From Comamonas odontotermitis (GTDB lineage: Bacteria; Pseudomonadota; Gammaproteobacteria; Burkholderiales; Burkholderiaceae_C), in the NCBI RefSeq assembly GCF_020080045.1, contig NZ_CP083451.1, forward strand, positions 1,984,001 through 2,048,000: 64,000 nucleotides of DNA, given 5' to 3'. The position numbers and the translations under genes were made by a program. The notes under the pieces were generated by a model. It searched no databases, was not told where the DNA came from, and saw only the letters and a program-made list of their open reading frames with translations. Each line of letters begins with the position of its first letter. Position 1 is the first letter of the stretch. This document shows, one piece after another, positions 18,010 through 28,031 of this stretch.

Positions 18010-19305
18010 CTACATATTGTTGGGCAGCACCGTCACGATCTGCGGGAAGAACCACAGAATCACCAGCGCAATCACCATCAGGAAGAAATACGGCGCGCAG
18101 ACCCGGGCGAGGTACGTGATCTGCTTGCCCGTCATGCCCTGCAGCACGAACAGGTTGAAGCCCACGGGTGGCGTGATCTGGGCGGTCTCCACGGTAATCA
18201 CCAGGAAAATGCCGAACCACAGCGGGTCGATCCCTGCAGCCTGGATGATCGGCAGCACCACACTCATGGTCAGCACGATGGTGGAGATGCCATCCAGAAA
18301 GCAGCCGATCAGGATGTAGAAAATACCGAGCACCACAATCAGCATGGCGGGCGACAGGTTCAGGCTGCCCACATACTCGGCCAATTGGCGTGGCAGGCCC
18401 ATGTAGCCCATCGACAGCGTCATGAAAGCGGCGCCAGCCAGAATCAGGGCAATCATGCAGTACAGGCGCGTGGCGCCAAACAGCGAATCCTTGAAGTTCT
18501 TCCAGGTGAGTGCGCCTTGTACCGCAGACAGAACGAGCGAGCCCACCACGCCAATGGCGGCTGCTTCGGTCGCGGTGGCAATGCCGGTGTAGATGCTGGC
18601 AATCACCGAGGCGATCAGCAGCACGACCGGAATCAGGTGGCGCGATTCGTGGATCTTCTGCTTGAAGCTCATTGACGTATCGGCTTTGGGCACCTTGGAT
18701 GGATTCATCAGCGCCCACACCATGATCCAGCCGCTGAACATGATGGCCAGCATGATGCCAGGCAACACGCCTGCCATGAAGAGCTTGGAGATGGAAAGTT
18801 CTGCCGACACGCCATACACGATCAGGATGATCGAGGGTGGAATCAACAGGCCCAACGTGGCGGGGCCGCCCAGCGAGCCGATCACCATGTTTTCGGGATA
18901 GCCACGCTTCATCAGCTCGGGCACATTCATCTTGCCCACGGTGGCGCAGGTGGCGGCAGACGAGCCGGAGACCGCTGCAAAGATCGTGCAGCCGATCACA
19001 TTGGTGTGCAGCAGGCGGCCGGGCAGTGCGTTGACCCACGGTGCCAGGCCCCGGAACATGCTCTCCGACAGATTGGTGCGATAGAGAATCTCGCCCATCC
19101 ACACGAACAGGGGCAGGGCCGTCAACGTCCAGCTGCTGGCCGAACCCCAGATGGTGATCGCCATGGCGTCGCCTGCGGCGCGGGCGGTAAAAAACTCCAT
19201 GCCGAACCAGGCCACGCCGGCGAGCGTCAGGCCCACCCACACGCCGCCGCCCAGCAGCAGCAGGAGCACCACGATGAGTGCAATGCTTGCGGTAATTTCA
19301 CTCAT
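18010..19305 (-). CDS. dctM: TRAP transporter large permease
   Basis: The 431-residue large membrane subunit of a tripartite ATP-independent periplasmic transporter, which imports organic acids using an ion gradient. It has about 12-13 hydrophobic segments. GLAPWVNALPGRLLHTNVIG and AAVSGSSAATCATVGKMNVPEL are the hallmark stretches. Its start overlaps the small-permease gene by eight bases. The operon order is binding protein, small permease, large permease, and the substrate is unknown. Confidence 0.95.
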   Translation of the reverse strand: MSEITASIALIVVLLLLLGGGVWVGLTLAGVAWFGMEFFTARAAGDAMAITIWGSASSWTLTALPLFVWMGEILYRTNLSESMFRGLAPWVNALPGRLLHTNVIGCTIFAAVSGSSAATCATVGKMNVPELMKRGYPENMVIGSLGGPATLGLLIPPSIILIVYGVSAELSISKLFMAGVLPGIMLAIMFSGWIMVWALMNPSKVPKADTSMSFKQKIHESRHLIPVVLLIASVIASIYTGIATATEAAAIGVVGSLVLSAVQGALTWKNFKDSLFGATRLYCMIALILAGAAFMTLSMGYMGLPRQLAEYVGSLNLSPAMLIVVLGIFYILIGCFLDGISTIVLTMSVVLPIIQAAGIDPLWFGIFLVITVETAQITPPVGFNLFVLQGMTGKQITYLARVCAPYFFLMVIALVILWFFPQIVTVLPNNM

Positions 19306-19804
19306 GGTGTGCGTCCTCGTTCACGGCGGTCTGGCGTTTGCCCATCAGCTCCAGCACCAGCTCATCGCACAGGGCGATGAAGAAGATGAGGGTGCCCAGG
19401 GCCATGAAAATCTGCGGAATCCACATGGGCGTGGCATCAATGCCCACCGAAATATCTTCGATGTCCCATGACTGCCAGGTCAGCCGCGCAGAATAGAAGG
19501 CCAGAAAACCCGCCAATATGGTGGCAATCAGCAGCGCGGCAACTTCCATCACCTTGAGTGCCTTGCCCTTGAGCGCGCCCAGCAGCAGCGTCACGCGGAT
19601 ATGCTCGCCCTTCTTGAAAGTGCTGGCCAGCGCCAGAAAACCGGCGCCCGCCATCGCGTAGCCCGCGTAGGCGTCGGTACCGGGTGCGTTGAAGCCGATG
19701 ACGCGGCTGAGGACGGTGAGCAGCACCATCACCAGAATGCCGATCATGGACAGCCCTGCCAGCCAGGCGGCGGCAGAGTACAAGCCATCTAGAAATTTAC
19801 GCAT
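19298..19804 (-). CDS. dctQ: TRAP transporter small permease
   Basis: The 168-residue four-helix membrane subunit of the TRAP transporter. Four hydrophobic segments are visible; SRVIGFNAPGTDAYAGYAMA and AFYSARLTWQSWDIEDISVG are typical of the family. It overlaps the large permease gene by eight bases and lies 90 bases after the binding-protein gene on the same strand. Confidence 0.9.
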   Translation of the reverse strand: MRKFLDGLYSAAAWLAGLSMIGILVMVLLTVLSRVIGFNAPGTDAYAGYAMAGAGFLALASTFKKGEHIRVTLLLGALKGKALKVMEVAALLIATILAGFLAFYSARLTWQSWDIEDISVGIDATPMWIPQIFMALGTLIFFIALCDELVLELMGKRQTAVNEDAHHE

Positions 19805-19894
19805 GTTTGTGTTCCAAGGCTGTGGTCACTGACAAAGGCGCCCATCGGCCCAGAAGGCAGATGGGCGCATGCCATCGTGATCCGGTGCTGATCC

Positions 19895-20878
19895 TTACTT
19901 GCCAGCCTTGTACGCGTCCAGAATGGCCTTGCCATCGGCGCCGGCCTTCTCGGTCCACTCCTTCACCACGGTTTCCCCTACCTTGGCCAGATCTGTCTTG
20001 AGCTGGGCAGAGCCCATCTCGATGCTCATGCCGCCTTGCTTGAGTGCTGCGATCGATTTGGCATCCACTTCCTTCGATTCCTTCCAGCCGCGCTCCTCGG
20101 CTGCGGCTGCGGCCTTCAGCAAGGCATCCTGCTCGGCCTTGCCCAATGCGGCAAAAGCCTTCTTGCTCACGGTCACGGCATTCTTTGGAATCCAGGCCTG
20201 CACGTTGTAGTAATACTTCAGGTTCTCGAACAGCTTGTTGTCGGCGCCAGTCGCGCTTGACGTGATCAGGCCATCGACCACGCCCGTGGCCAGCGCCTGC
20301 GCCAGCTCGGCCTCTTGCACCGTCACCGGCTGCGCGCCGATCAGCTCGCCAATGCGCGCCGTGGTGGGCGAGTACACGCGCCACTTCATACCCTTCAGAT
20401 CGGCCACCGAATTGACCGGCTTCTTGGTGTAGATGCCTTGCGGCGGCCACGCCACCGAATACAGCAGCACCTGGCCCTGCTTGTCGAGCAGCTTTTGCAG
20501 TGCAGGCTTCTGGGCCTGGTACAGCTTGAAGGCGTCGTCATAGCTGCCGACCAGGAAAGGCAGGCCATCCACACCAAAAATCTGCGATTCGTTCTGGAAA
20601 CTCACCAGAAAGAACTCGCCCATCTGCGCGTTGCCGGTCTGCACGGCACGTTTGATCTCGGGCATCTTGAACAGCGAGGCACCGAAGTGGGGCGTGATCT
20701 TGAGCTTGCCGCCCGTGGCTGCGTCCACATCCTTCACAAACAACTCGTTGTTCTTGGAGTGGAAGTTGCCGGGCCCGTAGGCAGTGGCGAAATCCCACTT
20801 GGTCTGGGCGGCAGCCGCCGTGGCAAAACCGAAGCTGGCTATCAGGGTGACGGTAGCACAGAAAAAACGACGCTTCAT
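19895..20878 (-). CDS. dctP: TRAP transporter substrate-binding protein
   Basis: The 327-residue periplasmic solute-binding subunit. A signal peptide spans about residues 1-24 with cleavage after AAA or AQT. VNSVADLKGMKWRVYSPTTA, preceding the conserved Arg that binds carboxylate in this family, and AQALATGVVDGLITSS are diagnostic. It is the first gene of the operon. The substrate is probably a small organic acid; nothing nearby identifies it. Confidence 0.93.
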   Translation of the reverse strand: MKRRFFCATVTLIASFGFATAAAAQTKWDFATAYGPGNFHSKNNELFVKDVDAATGGKLKITPHFGASLFKMPEIKRAVQTGNAQMGEFFLVSFQNESQIFGVDGLPFLVGSYDDAFKLYQAQKPALQKLLDKQGQVLLYSVAWPPQGIYTKKPVNSVADLKGMKWRVYSPTTARIGELIGAQPVTVQEAELAQALATGVVDGLITSSATGADNKLFENLKYYYNVQAWIPKNAVTVSKKAFAALGKAEQDALLKAAAAAEERGWKESKEVDAKSIAALKQGGMSIEMGSAQLKTDLAKVGETVVKEWTEKAGADGKAILDAYKAGK

Positions 20879-21786
20879 AGTGGCTCCTAAAAAGAAAGCG
20901 GCTCAGCGGTCGCTGGCCAGGATGAAAACGGTGAACACACAGCGCTGCAGCCCTCCGCCGCGCGCCGCTTGCAATGTACCTGCAAATTGCTTGCCAAAAG
21001 TAACATTTCTTCCAATTGGCCGCCATCAGGGATTTCAACAATATCGAAATTTTGTAGGTCTTGTTTTTTCTTTTGTTGAGTGTGTTATGAAAGATTGTTC
21101 AACGATTTAAGGGGTCTTCTCAGGCTTTCTTGGTGGCTAGATGGGGATGCGTGGTCTGCAAAATCTCTTCCAAGCTTTCTCTACATCTGTAGGGCGTAGT
21201 GCGCTGAGCGTAGGTACTCTTACGGTGAGATGGTCGACCGTCTTGCTTGAATCATCTCACTCACAGCAATTTTTGGCGTATTTCCGCAGCCTGAAAGCAT
21301 TGCTGAACTGCAGGGCCTTTTCCTCAGCAGATTAACAACACTGAGCTATTCAACAAAGGCTAACGCTGCCAGTGGCGGCGGGCGAACGGCAGTTCGGCTT
21401 TCGCATCAAGGTATCTTCCAAGTGACAGAGGTGGCTGACTTTTGATCTAAAGCAGCATCAGTCTATAGACCTCGGGTTACTACCAGTGTTGTAGCGATCC
21501 ACTATCGATAAATAATTAATAATTGCAAAAATATATCTAGTGTGTTCGCAAATTTCTTAGTGTGCAGTGCATCAATTTGGAGATTAAGATTATTAAAATT
21601 TATACAGGAGACTAAGATAATATTGCTAATCTCGAGGTCTTTCATGAGGAAATTTTGTAGTCAAAAACGTATTTAAAATTAGTATTCATTTTTTATAATG
21701 AAAGCAAAAGGCAATTCGGGTTAAATTCAGTAATTTTTATAATAACTTGATATATGAATGCTCAATGGAATTATTTTCAGCCAGTC
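20879..21786. other. Long AT-rich gap at the left side of the Rhs island
   Basis: This 908-base stretch holds no gene I can support. The first 200 bases must contain the TRAP operon promoter on the minus strand. From about 21050 onward composition is clearly AT-rich, especially 21500-21786. A 64-codon open frame at 21141-21335 has no recognisable domain and a composition that does not look coding. A mixed segment at about 21340-21440 is more GC-rich. Such a gap fits the edge of horizontally acquired DNA with decayed genes. Confidence 0.55.
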
Positions 21787-22518
21787 ATGAGAAATGAAAT
21801 AATTTTCACAACAGTGGCTGTTGTTTATTTCAGTGTCAATGCTGCCCAGCCACCTCAATGGTGTGATTTGAATGAAGAAAATTCCAGGGCAGGGTGTGAT
21901 CAGTATTTCAGTTCAAGGCAAGAGGCTGCTGATTATTTATCAGAAAAATATAAAATAACATATCTGCCCGATTACGAATATACTGCTCCAGCCTCTGTTG
22001 GTGCATATACGGGATATGATGTTGTTTCTTGGACTAGGGAGGGTAGATTTTGGAATCCTACTTCCAATTCTTGGGTGCGCCATCTCAATGGGAAAAATAT
22101 TTTCAAATATTGCCCGCCCATACCCAAAGGGAGTAGGTATAACCCAGGAAGTGATGAGGCTATCGCATGCGGAGGGAGCGAGATATCCATAAGCGGCCCA
22201 TCATTAACAACAGCACTTCCCCAAGGCCCAAGCCTTCCACAGAAGATATCTATTCTTACTGGCGGATATCGACCATTGGCAGAAAATGCCTTTTCTTATC
22301 AATTCATTGAAAATGGAAAAATAATATTTCAGGATAGTATAAAGACTGACTCAAATGGAGAGGCATTTTTAACCTATGTTCCACCATATTTTCTTAATGC
22401 CAAAATAGAAATCAAGGCAACTTGTAGTGAATGCACGAATACTGCATTGCAAGAAATATCTGTCCAGGGCCTGCTGCTGCCTGCCTCTGTTGAAGAGCCT
22501 CAAATTTGTCGACGCTAG
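21787..22518 (+). CDS. Secreted protein with C-terminal Ig-like module, upstream of rhs
   Basis: An unrecognised, AT-rich gene of 243 residues. It has a likely Sec signal (RNEIIFTTVAVVYFSVNA, cleavage near NAA-QP), a cysteine-containing N-terminal region (WCDLNEENSRAGCDQYF) and a C-terminal beta-rich module of about 100 residues. That module contains TDSNGEAFLTYVPPYF, reminiscent of bacterial Ig-like domains, and the cysteine pair TCSECTN. It ends in EEPQICRR. The next gene shares the module and the last eight residues apart from one. An ATG at 21754 in the same frame is an alternative start. Low GC compared with the neighbours suggests transfer. The function is unknown. Confidence 0.65.
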   Translation: MRNEIIFTTVAVVYFSVNAAQPPQWCDLNEENSRAGCDQYFSSRQEAADYLSEKYKITYLPDYEYTAPASVGAYTGYDVVSWTREGRFWNPTSNSWVRHLNGKNIFKYCPPIPKGSRYNPGSDEAIACGGSEISISGPSLTTALPQGPSLPQKISILTGGYRPLAENAFSYQFIENGKIIFQDSIKTDSNGEAFLTYVPPYFLNAKIEIKATCSECTNTALQEISVQGLLLPASVEEPQICRR

Positions 22519-22679
22519 CCGTCTTTGCTTCACATTTTTTAGACTTCATTCGAATGAATTTATGCTGAATCAATCCTCATGTAATTTGTATTAAATTTTA
22601 TAATTGTAAATAAGAAATCTTTGAAGATAAGAAATTTACAAAACTTCTTATTATTGATGTTCATTGGAATTTTCCTTGT

Positions 22680-23625
22680 ATGAATACAAGATTGTTGACG
22701 GTAATGAAGGCGGGCTTTCTTGCTTATATATTTTTTGCTCAAAATGCGATAGCGGGCGACTGCATGATGTGGCCTAGTAATTACTATTGTTGCGATCCGG
22801 AAAAGGCAGTTTGCACGCCAAGAGCAAGTCATTTGAAGTATACATCGCAAACTGGTGATTATGCGCCTCCTGGTTATCCATCTGAGGTGGCTGGGGGGGG
22901 GCTTGGGGTATTATAGATTGAATCTGTCTTCTGCTTCTGAAGCCGTGGAGTGGAGGGTAAAATTCATGCAGGCATATTGGAATAATGTGCAAAGTTGGTT
23001 TCCCGATGGACTCCATGACCAATGTGCACCTGTTGAGTCTTCTGGTCCCGACGGAGATTGGAGTGCTCCTTTGGTAGATTTGACATTATGGAATTCTCAA
23101 TATCAATCATGGAACACCGTGGCATATAAAAAATCTGGAGGTCCTGGAATTCCTGCCTCCTGCAACCCGCCCGGTCCGCTAGTGCAACCATTCTCCATTA
23201 TGAGATATTTAGTAGAGGAAGATTGCCCATCCAATGAGACTGAAGCCTTCTCGATCATTGACGACTCGCGTGTTTGCAAGAAGGAAATACCAATCGAGAT
23301 AGCCATACACGGAGCATCGTCAACGTATTCTTTGCCATCAATTGTTGGCCCAATCCCGCAGGTAATTGAACTTAAAAGAAAAGGTTTGCCGGTGAAATTG
23401 GAGCAAGTATTTTTGAAATTAAGAGGTGCGGATGATACTCTGCTTCAAAATCATTCAGGATCAACTGATGATTCTGGCAAGTTTTATTTCACTTATGTTC
23501 CTCCATTTATGCAGAGATTAGATGTGAAAATAGAAGTCTCCTGTATGGAATGCAGCATCACAGCTTCAAAAGTAATTAGTGTTTTGAAGAGCGAATCAGA
23601 AGAGCCGCAAATGTGCCGCCGCTAG
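22680..23625 (+). pseudogene. Frameshifted, possibly phase-variable, paralogue of the upstream secreted protein
   Basis: The reading frame from ATG 22680 begins with a signal peptide (KAGFLAYIFFAQNAIA, then GDC) and runs to a stop at 22916. The continuation lies in another frame up to 23625. The switch is at a run of nine G (22893-22901). With eight G the whole stretch would read as one 314-residue protein. The C-terminal part resembles the upstream gene: DDSGKFYFTYVPPF, the pair SCMECS and the ending EEPQMCRR. The N-terminal parts differ. Either the gene is off in this isolate by slipped-strand mispairing, or the tract length is a sequencing error, or the gene is dead. Confidence 0.75.
22893..22901 (+). 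repeat. G9 homopolymer causing the frameshift
   Basis: Nine consecutive G, preceded by CT and followed by CTT. Loss of one G joins the two open frames of the secreted-protein gene. It stands out in a locally AT-rich gene. Confidence 0.85.
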
Positions 23626-23678
23626 CCTTACTTATTGCCTTGTTGTCATCTATTCATTAACCCATACCAGCCGACACC

Positions 23679-26600
23679 ATGACCATTGATCCGCTCATCC
23701 GGCGCAAGCTGCTGCCTTTCTCTCTCAAGCCCGCCTTGCGCGCCCTGGTCGCTTTTGGTGCTTTTGGTGCTCTAACCACCCTGGGCACCTTCACCTTCAT
23801 GACTGGCCCGGCCCAGGCCCAGAGCATCCCCAATGGCCCCGAGAACTTCCAGGCGCAAACCGACTGGGTTGACCAAAGCCCCAGCCCACTCACCCTGGGT
23901 CACATCTACCGCAGCTTTGGCGACCCCGATGAAGATGCCGACATCGGCATGGGCAAGGGCTGGATGCACTCATGGTCGGGCCGCATCAAGCTACCCAAGT
24001 ACTACGACGCCCGCTACCCCTCCAGCCTTGCAGTGGTGCTGCCCGATGGCACCTCAGCGCTATTTCTCAAAGAAATCGGAGAGCAGTCGCCGTGGCTTGC
24101 GGCAACTGGGGCGGACTGGATTCAGGGCTCGGTGGGAGGCGCCTGGCAATACCACCGCGCCAGTGACGACAGCGTTTGGAAGTTCGACAACAAAGGCTGG
24201 CTCACCAAGATCACCTTGCGCAATGGCTGGAACTACAGCATCTTGCAAACCAACGGCAAGGTCCTCTCTGTTGCCAACTCCTTTGGGCGCGGGCTGAGCT
24301 TTAGCTACCGGACCGATGGCAGGCTGGGCTCCGTCACCTTGCCCGACGGCAACGCCGTCAACTACGACTACAACGCCAAGGGAAGCCTAAGCTCCGTCAA
24401 GGTCAACAGCTACCAGACCCACGCCTACAGCTACGGCAACACCACCTTCCCGGGCCTGGTCACTGCAGTGGGCGATGCCCAAGGCAACCAGATACTGGGC
24501 TTTACCTATAACGCCGATGGCTCGCTGAACCAGACCACGCGGGCAGGGGTCACCGGTGCCTACCAGGTTTCCTATGCAGGCGCGGCTAACGTCGGCTCCG
24601 CTGGCATGTTGGTGGCCGCTGGTACGGACGATCCCAACTGGTACAAAGCCTCGGTCACCACGACCGACCCCCATGGCAACAGCACCACCCGCCAGTACCA
24701 GGGCACGGCCAGTGGCGTGCGCATGGTCGGGCAGAACAATGCGCGCTTCTGGGACAAATTCAAGGAAGAGCTCAACACCGACCTGCTGCCTGCCTCCAAA
24801 GAAGACTTCCAAGGCAACAAAACCACCTACCAGTGGAACACCAACCGCCAGCTGATCACCCAGGTGGTGGCTGCCTCCAACCGCCCAGAAGCCCAAATGG
24901 CCCAGATCGAGTGGCATCACACCATGTCACTGCCCACCAAGATCACCGAGGCGGGGCGCATCACCCAACTGAGCTACGACGACGGCGGCAACCTCGTGGG
25001 CACCCTGGTCACGGACACGGCCAGCGGCAAAGCCTACTCCAGCGCCTGGGCCTACAACCCCAATGGCCTGCCGTACTCCTACACCGATGCGGGCGGTCAG
25101 ACGGTATTTGGCTACGACACCAAAGGCAACCTCAACAAGGTCACCGACCCCCAGGGGCGCATCAGCCAGTACACCCACGATGGCGCAGGCCGCATCCTCA
25201 CCGCCACCGAGCCCTCGGGCCTTGTGCGCGTCTACAGCTACAACCCCAAGGGCCAGCTCACCAGCTTCAGCGCTGGGGGCTTGCTCACCACGCTCAGCTA
25301 CCTGCCCAACGACAAGCTGGGCACCGTCACATTCGCCAACGGCTACGCCATCACCTACCAGTACGACGGCGCCCTGCGCACCAGCAACTGGAGCGACAAC
25401 CGGGGCAACTCCGGCCAGTACACCCTCGACGCGCAAGACAACGCCACCAGCACCATCGTCAAGGACAGTGCGGCCAATACTGCCTTGCAGGTACAGCGCA
25501 CGATCAACAGTCTGGGCAAGGTGGCAAGCGAGACCCGAGGCGCCAACCAAAGCACAAGCTTGGGCTATGACGCCAATGGCGACCTGACCACGGCCCGCAA
25601 CGGCCTGTCTCAAACCACCACGCTTGCAGTGGACGGCCTGCGCCGCCTGAACAAAGTCACCGACCCACTGAACAATTCCGCCACGCTCACCTACAACCAG
25701 CTGGACGCCATCACCGCCGCCAAAGACTTCAAAGGCGTCACCACCAGCTACACCCGCGATGCGCTGGGCAACGCCAAGCAAGAAGTCACCCCCGATGCAG
25801 GCACGGGAGCCGCCACCTACGACGTGCGCGGGCTCCTGGCATCCACCACTGATGCCACAGGCCGCACCATCGGCGTAGAGCGCGACGCGCTGGGCCGCAT
25901 CACCAAGATCAACTACAACAACGGCACCTCGTCCGTGCTGCGCTACGACCTCACCGGCACCACCTACAACACCGCTGCCGCGCCCAATGCCAGCATCGGG
26001 CACCTGAGTGAAGTACAGGACCCGGGAGTCACCACCCAGTACCAGCGCGACGCGCTGGGCCGCGTGCTGCGCAAGACCCAGATCCTGGCAGGCGGTGAGA
26101 CCCGCTCCATCGCCTACAGCTACGTGCCAGCAGGCCAGGGCGGGGCAGGCAGCGTGCAAAGCATCACCTACCCCTCGGGCAAGCAACTGGCCTACCAGTA
26201 CGACAGCATGGGCCTCATTACCGGCATGCAGTGGAACGGCACGGCACTCCTCTCGGGCCTGACTTGGAGCCCACTGGGCATGCCCACAAGCTGGAGCTGG
26301 CCCGGCATTCTGGCTGGGGCAGGGGCCAGCAGCACGCTGGCAGAAGCGCGCAGCTACAACACGGCAGGCCAGCTCACCCACACCGGCATCCTCGACCTGA
26401 CCTGGGACGCGGCAGGGCGCGTGTCTGCCATCGAGCAAAGCCAGATGGTGCCAGGCAGTGCTGCAGGCCAAGCGCCACAGAACGCCCGCATCGCCAGTGC
26501 CTACAACTACGACGCAACCGGGCGCCTGATCGCAAGCGGCCACAGCCTCAAGAGCACGCCCACGGTCAACTGGCCCCGAGTAGGCACCTTGGCCACGAAC

Positions 26601-28031
26601 CTTCTTGATGTCGCAGGCTACAACTCCATCGGCTATGCGTATGACGCCAATGGCAACCGCCTCTCGGCCTCCATTAACAAGAATCCGGCTTCCAGCAGCA
26701 GCACCACAACCATCCGTGCTTACAGTTTGACTGCAGGCACCAACGTCCTTGCCAGCATCACCAGCGTCACCAACCCTGGCGGGGTAGCCGGTGCCACCAA
26801 AACCTACCAGTACGACGCAGCAGGGGCCATCACCGCAGCCACTACAACTGGCACTACCAGCGGAGCCCAATACCTGCACTACGGCGCCAATGGTCGCGTC
26901 GCCAAAGTCACCGGCACGGCCAGCAGCACCGACCCCAGCGCTGTCAGCTACTTCTACAACAGCGCAAGCCAGCGCCTGCTCAAAACCGATGCACGGCAAA
27001 GCACCACGGCCCCGCGCACCGAGCACACCCTCTACAGCGAAGAAGACAGCGCGCAACTCCTGGGCACCTACAGCAACCAGCGCAGCGCAAGCTCGGCAGC
27101 GCCCGCAGGCGAGATGGACAGCACCGAAGTCATCTACCTGCCCACCGCCCAAGGCATGGTGCCAGTGGCGGCCCAGATCAACGGGCGCCTGTACGCCATC
27201 CATGCCGACCACCTGAGCACCCCCAGGCGCCTGACCAACCAGCAAGGGCAAGTGGCTTGGCAGTGGCTCCTGACTGGGTTTGGCGAAGTGAGCCCGACCA
27301 CCGGGGCGAAAGGCTACGTGCAAGCGGACAGCCCAGTCGCTGGCAGCCTGCCTAGCTACGCGCCAGAGGTGACATTCAACCTGCGCTACCCGGGCCAGCA
27401 GTGGGACGAAGAGACGCAGCTGAGCTATAACGTTAACCGGTACTATGGGCCGCAGGAGGGGAGGTACATCCAGGCTGATCCGATTGGGCTGGATGGCGGG
27501 TGGAATCGGTTTGCCTATGTGGGCGGGAATCCGCTCAATGGGGTTGATCCACTAGGGCTCTTTGAAGTGGTTTGGCACGGTAAAGACTTCACTACTCCTC
27601 CGCCTTCGTGGGTTAGACAATTGCGTGAATATGGTGCTAAGTTAGAGACGAAAATTAAATCTCTGTGCGCTTCTGATTCCGAGTATTTGTTATCTTATTA
27701 TTCCAAATGGAAAGTTGGGGCAAATGGAAGACCGGGCAGTCCAACGACTGATCCTAAAATTTTTTATACGAATTTCACATCTGATTATTTTAAGCTTGAA
27801 AATAATTTTTTTAATCCATTTGAAAAAGGTAGCGAGGATCCATATGCGGTGTTCTTGCATGAGTTTCGCCATCTCATGAATGGCAATGTAAGATTAAATC
27901 CCGGTGGGTCAGAGTATTTAAAGCATAGATTGAATGGCACAACAAATACATTATCAATTGAAATCGACGCTGATGCCTATGCTTTGGAGTTGTTCAAGGG
28001 GAAATGCACATGTGGAAGTATGCAGCGATAG
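23679..28031 (+). CDS. Rhs/YD-repeat protein with a metalloprotease-like C-terminal tip
   Basis: A 1450-residue polymorphic-toxin-type protein. Residues 1-47 look like a Sec signal with cleavage at AQA-QS, so export is not by a PAAR/type VI route. Many YD repeats follow (YDANG, YDGALR, YNYDATGRL), and the Rhs-associated core ends with YYGPQEGRYIQADPIGLDGG and DPLGL at 1290-1294. The 156-residue tip after DPLGL is AT-rich, unlike the GC-rich core, as expected for an exchangeable toxin domain. It contains His1394-Glu-Phe-Arg-His1398 and, about 30 residues later, Glu1428 in EIDADAYALEL. This HExxH plus ExDA pattern resembles ImmA/IrrE-like zincins, so a zinc protease is inferred. The last 22 bases overlap the downstream small gene. 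Confidence 0.9.
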   Translation: MTIDPLIRRKLLPFSLKPALRALVAFGAFGALTTLGTFTFMTGPAQAQSIPNGPENFQAQTDWVDQSPSPLTLGHIYRSFGDPDEDADIGMGKGWMHSWSGRIKLPKYYDARYPSSLAVVLPDGTSALFLKEIGEQSPWLAATGADWIQGSVGGAWQYHRASDDSVWKFDNKGWLTKITLRNGWNYSILQTNGKVLSVANSFGRGLSFSYRTDGRLGSVTLPDGNAVNYDYNAKGSLSSVKVNSYQTHAYSYGNTTFPGLVTAVGDAQGNQILGFTYNADGSLNQTTRAGVTGAYQVSYAGAANVGSAGMLVAAGTDDPNWYKASVTTTDPHGNSTTRQYQGTASGVRMVGQNNARFWDKFKEELNTDLLPASKEDFQGNKTTYQWNTNRQLITQVVAASNRPEAQMAQIEWHHTMSLPTKITEAGRITQLSYDDGGNLVGTLVTDTASGKAYSSAWAYNPNGLPYSYTDAGGQTVFGYDTKGNLNKVTDPQGRISQYTHDGAGRILTATEPSGLVRVYSYNPKGQLTSFSAGGLLTTLSYLPNDKLGTVTFANGYAITYQYDGALRTSNWSDNRGNSGQYTLDAQDNATSTIVKDSAANTALQVQRTINSLGKVASETRGANQSTSLGYDANGDLTTARNGLSQTTTLAVDGLRRLNKVTDPLNNSATLTYNQLDAITAAKDFKGVTTSYTRDALGNAKQEVTPDAGTGAATYDVRGLLASTTDATGRTIGVERDALGRITKINYNNGTSSVLRYDLTGTTYNTAAAPNASIGHLSEVQDPGVTTQYQRDALGRVLRKTQILAGGETRSIAYSYVPAGQGGAGSVQSITYPSGKQLAYQYDSMGLITGMQWNGTALLSGLTWSPLGMPTSWSWPGILAGAGASSTLAEARSYNTAGQLTHTGILDLTWDAAGRVSAIEQSQMVPGSAAGQAPQNARIASAYNYDATGRLIASGHSLKSTPTVNWPRVGTLATNLLDVAGYNSIGYAYDANGNRLSASINKNPASSSSTTTIRAYSLTAGTNVLASITSVTNPGGVAGATKTYQYDAAGAITAATTTGTTSGAQYLHYGANGRVAKVTGTASSTDPSAVSYFYNSASQRLLKTDARQSTTAPRTEHTLYSEEDSAQLLGTYSNQRSASSAAPAGEMDSTEVIYLPTAQGMVPVAAQINGRLYAIHADHLSTPRRLTNQQGQVAWQWLLTGFGEVSPTTGAKGYVQADSPVAGSLPSYAPEVTFNLRYPGQQWDEETQLSYNVNRYYGPQEGRYIQADPIGLDGGWNRFAYVGGNPLNGVDPLGLFEVVWHGKDFTTPPPSWVRQLREYGAKLETKIKSLCASDSEYLLSYYSKWKVGANGRPGSPTTDPKIFYTNFTSDYFKLENNFFNPFEKGSEDPYAVFLHEFRHLMNGNVRLNPGGSEYLKHRLNGTTNTLSIEIDADAYALELFKGKCTCGSMQR

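Noticed and set aside
21141..21335. 64-codon open frame in the AT-rich gap
   Set aside because: No domain, no ribosome-binding site and atypical composition; could be a remnant, but nothing supports a gene.
24927..27323. 798-codon open frame antisense to the rhs gene
   Set aside because: It mirrors GC-rich YD-repeat codons, has valine- and alanine-rich low-complexity translation and no domain; the plus-strand Rhs protein is clear.
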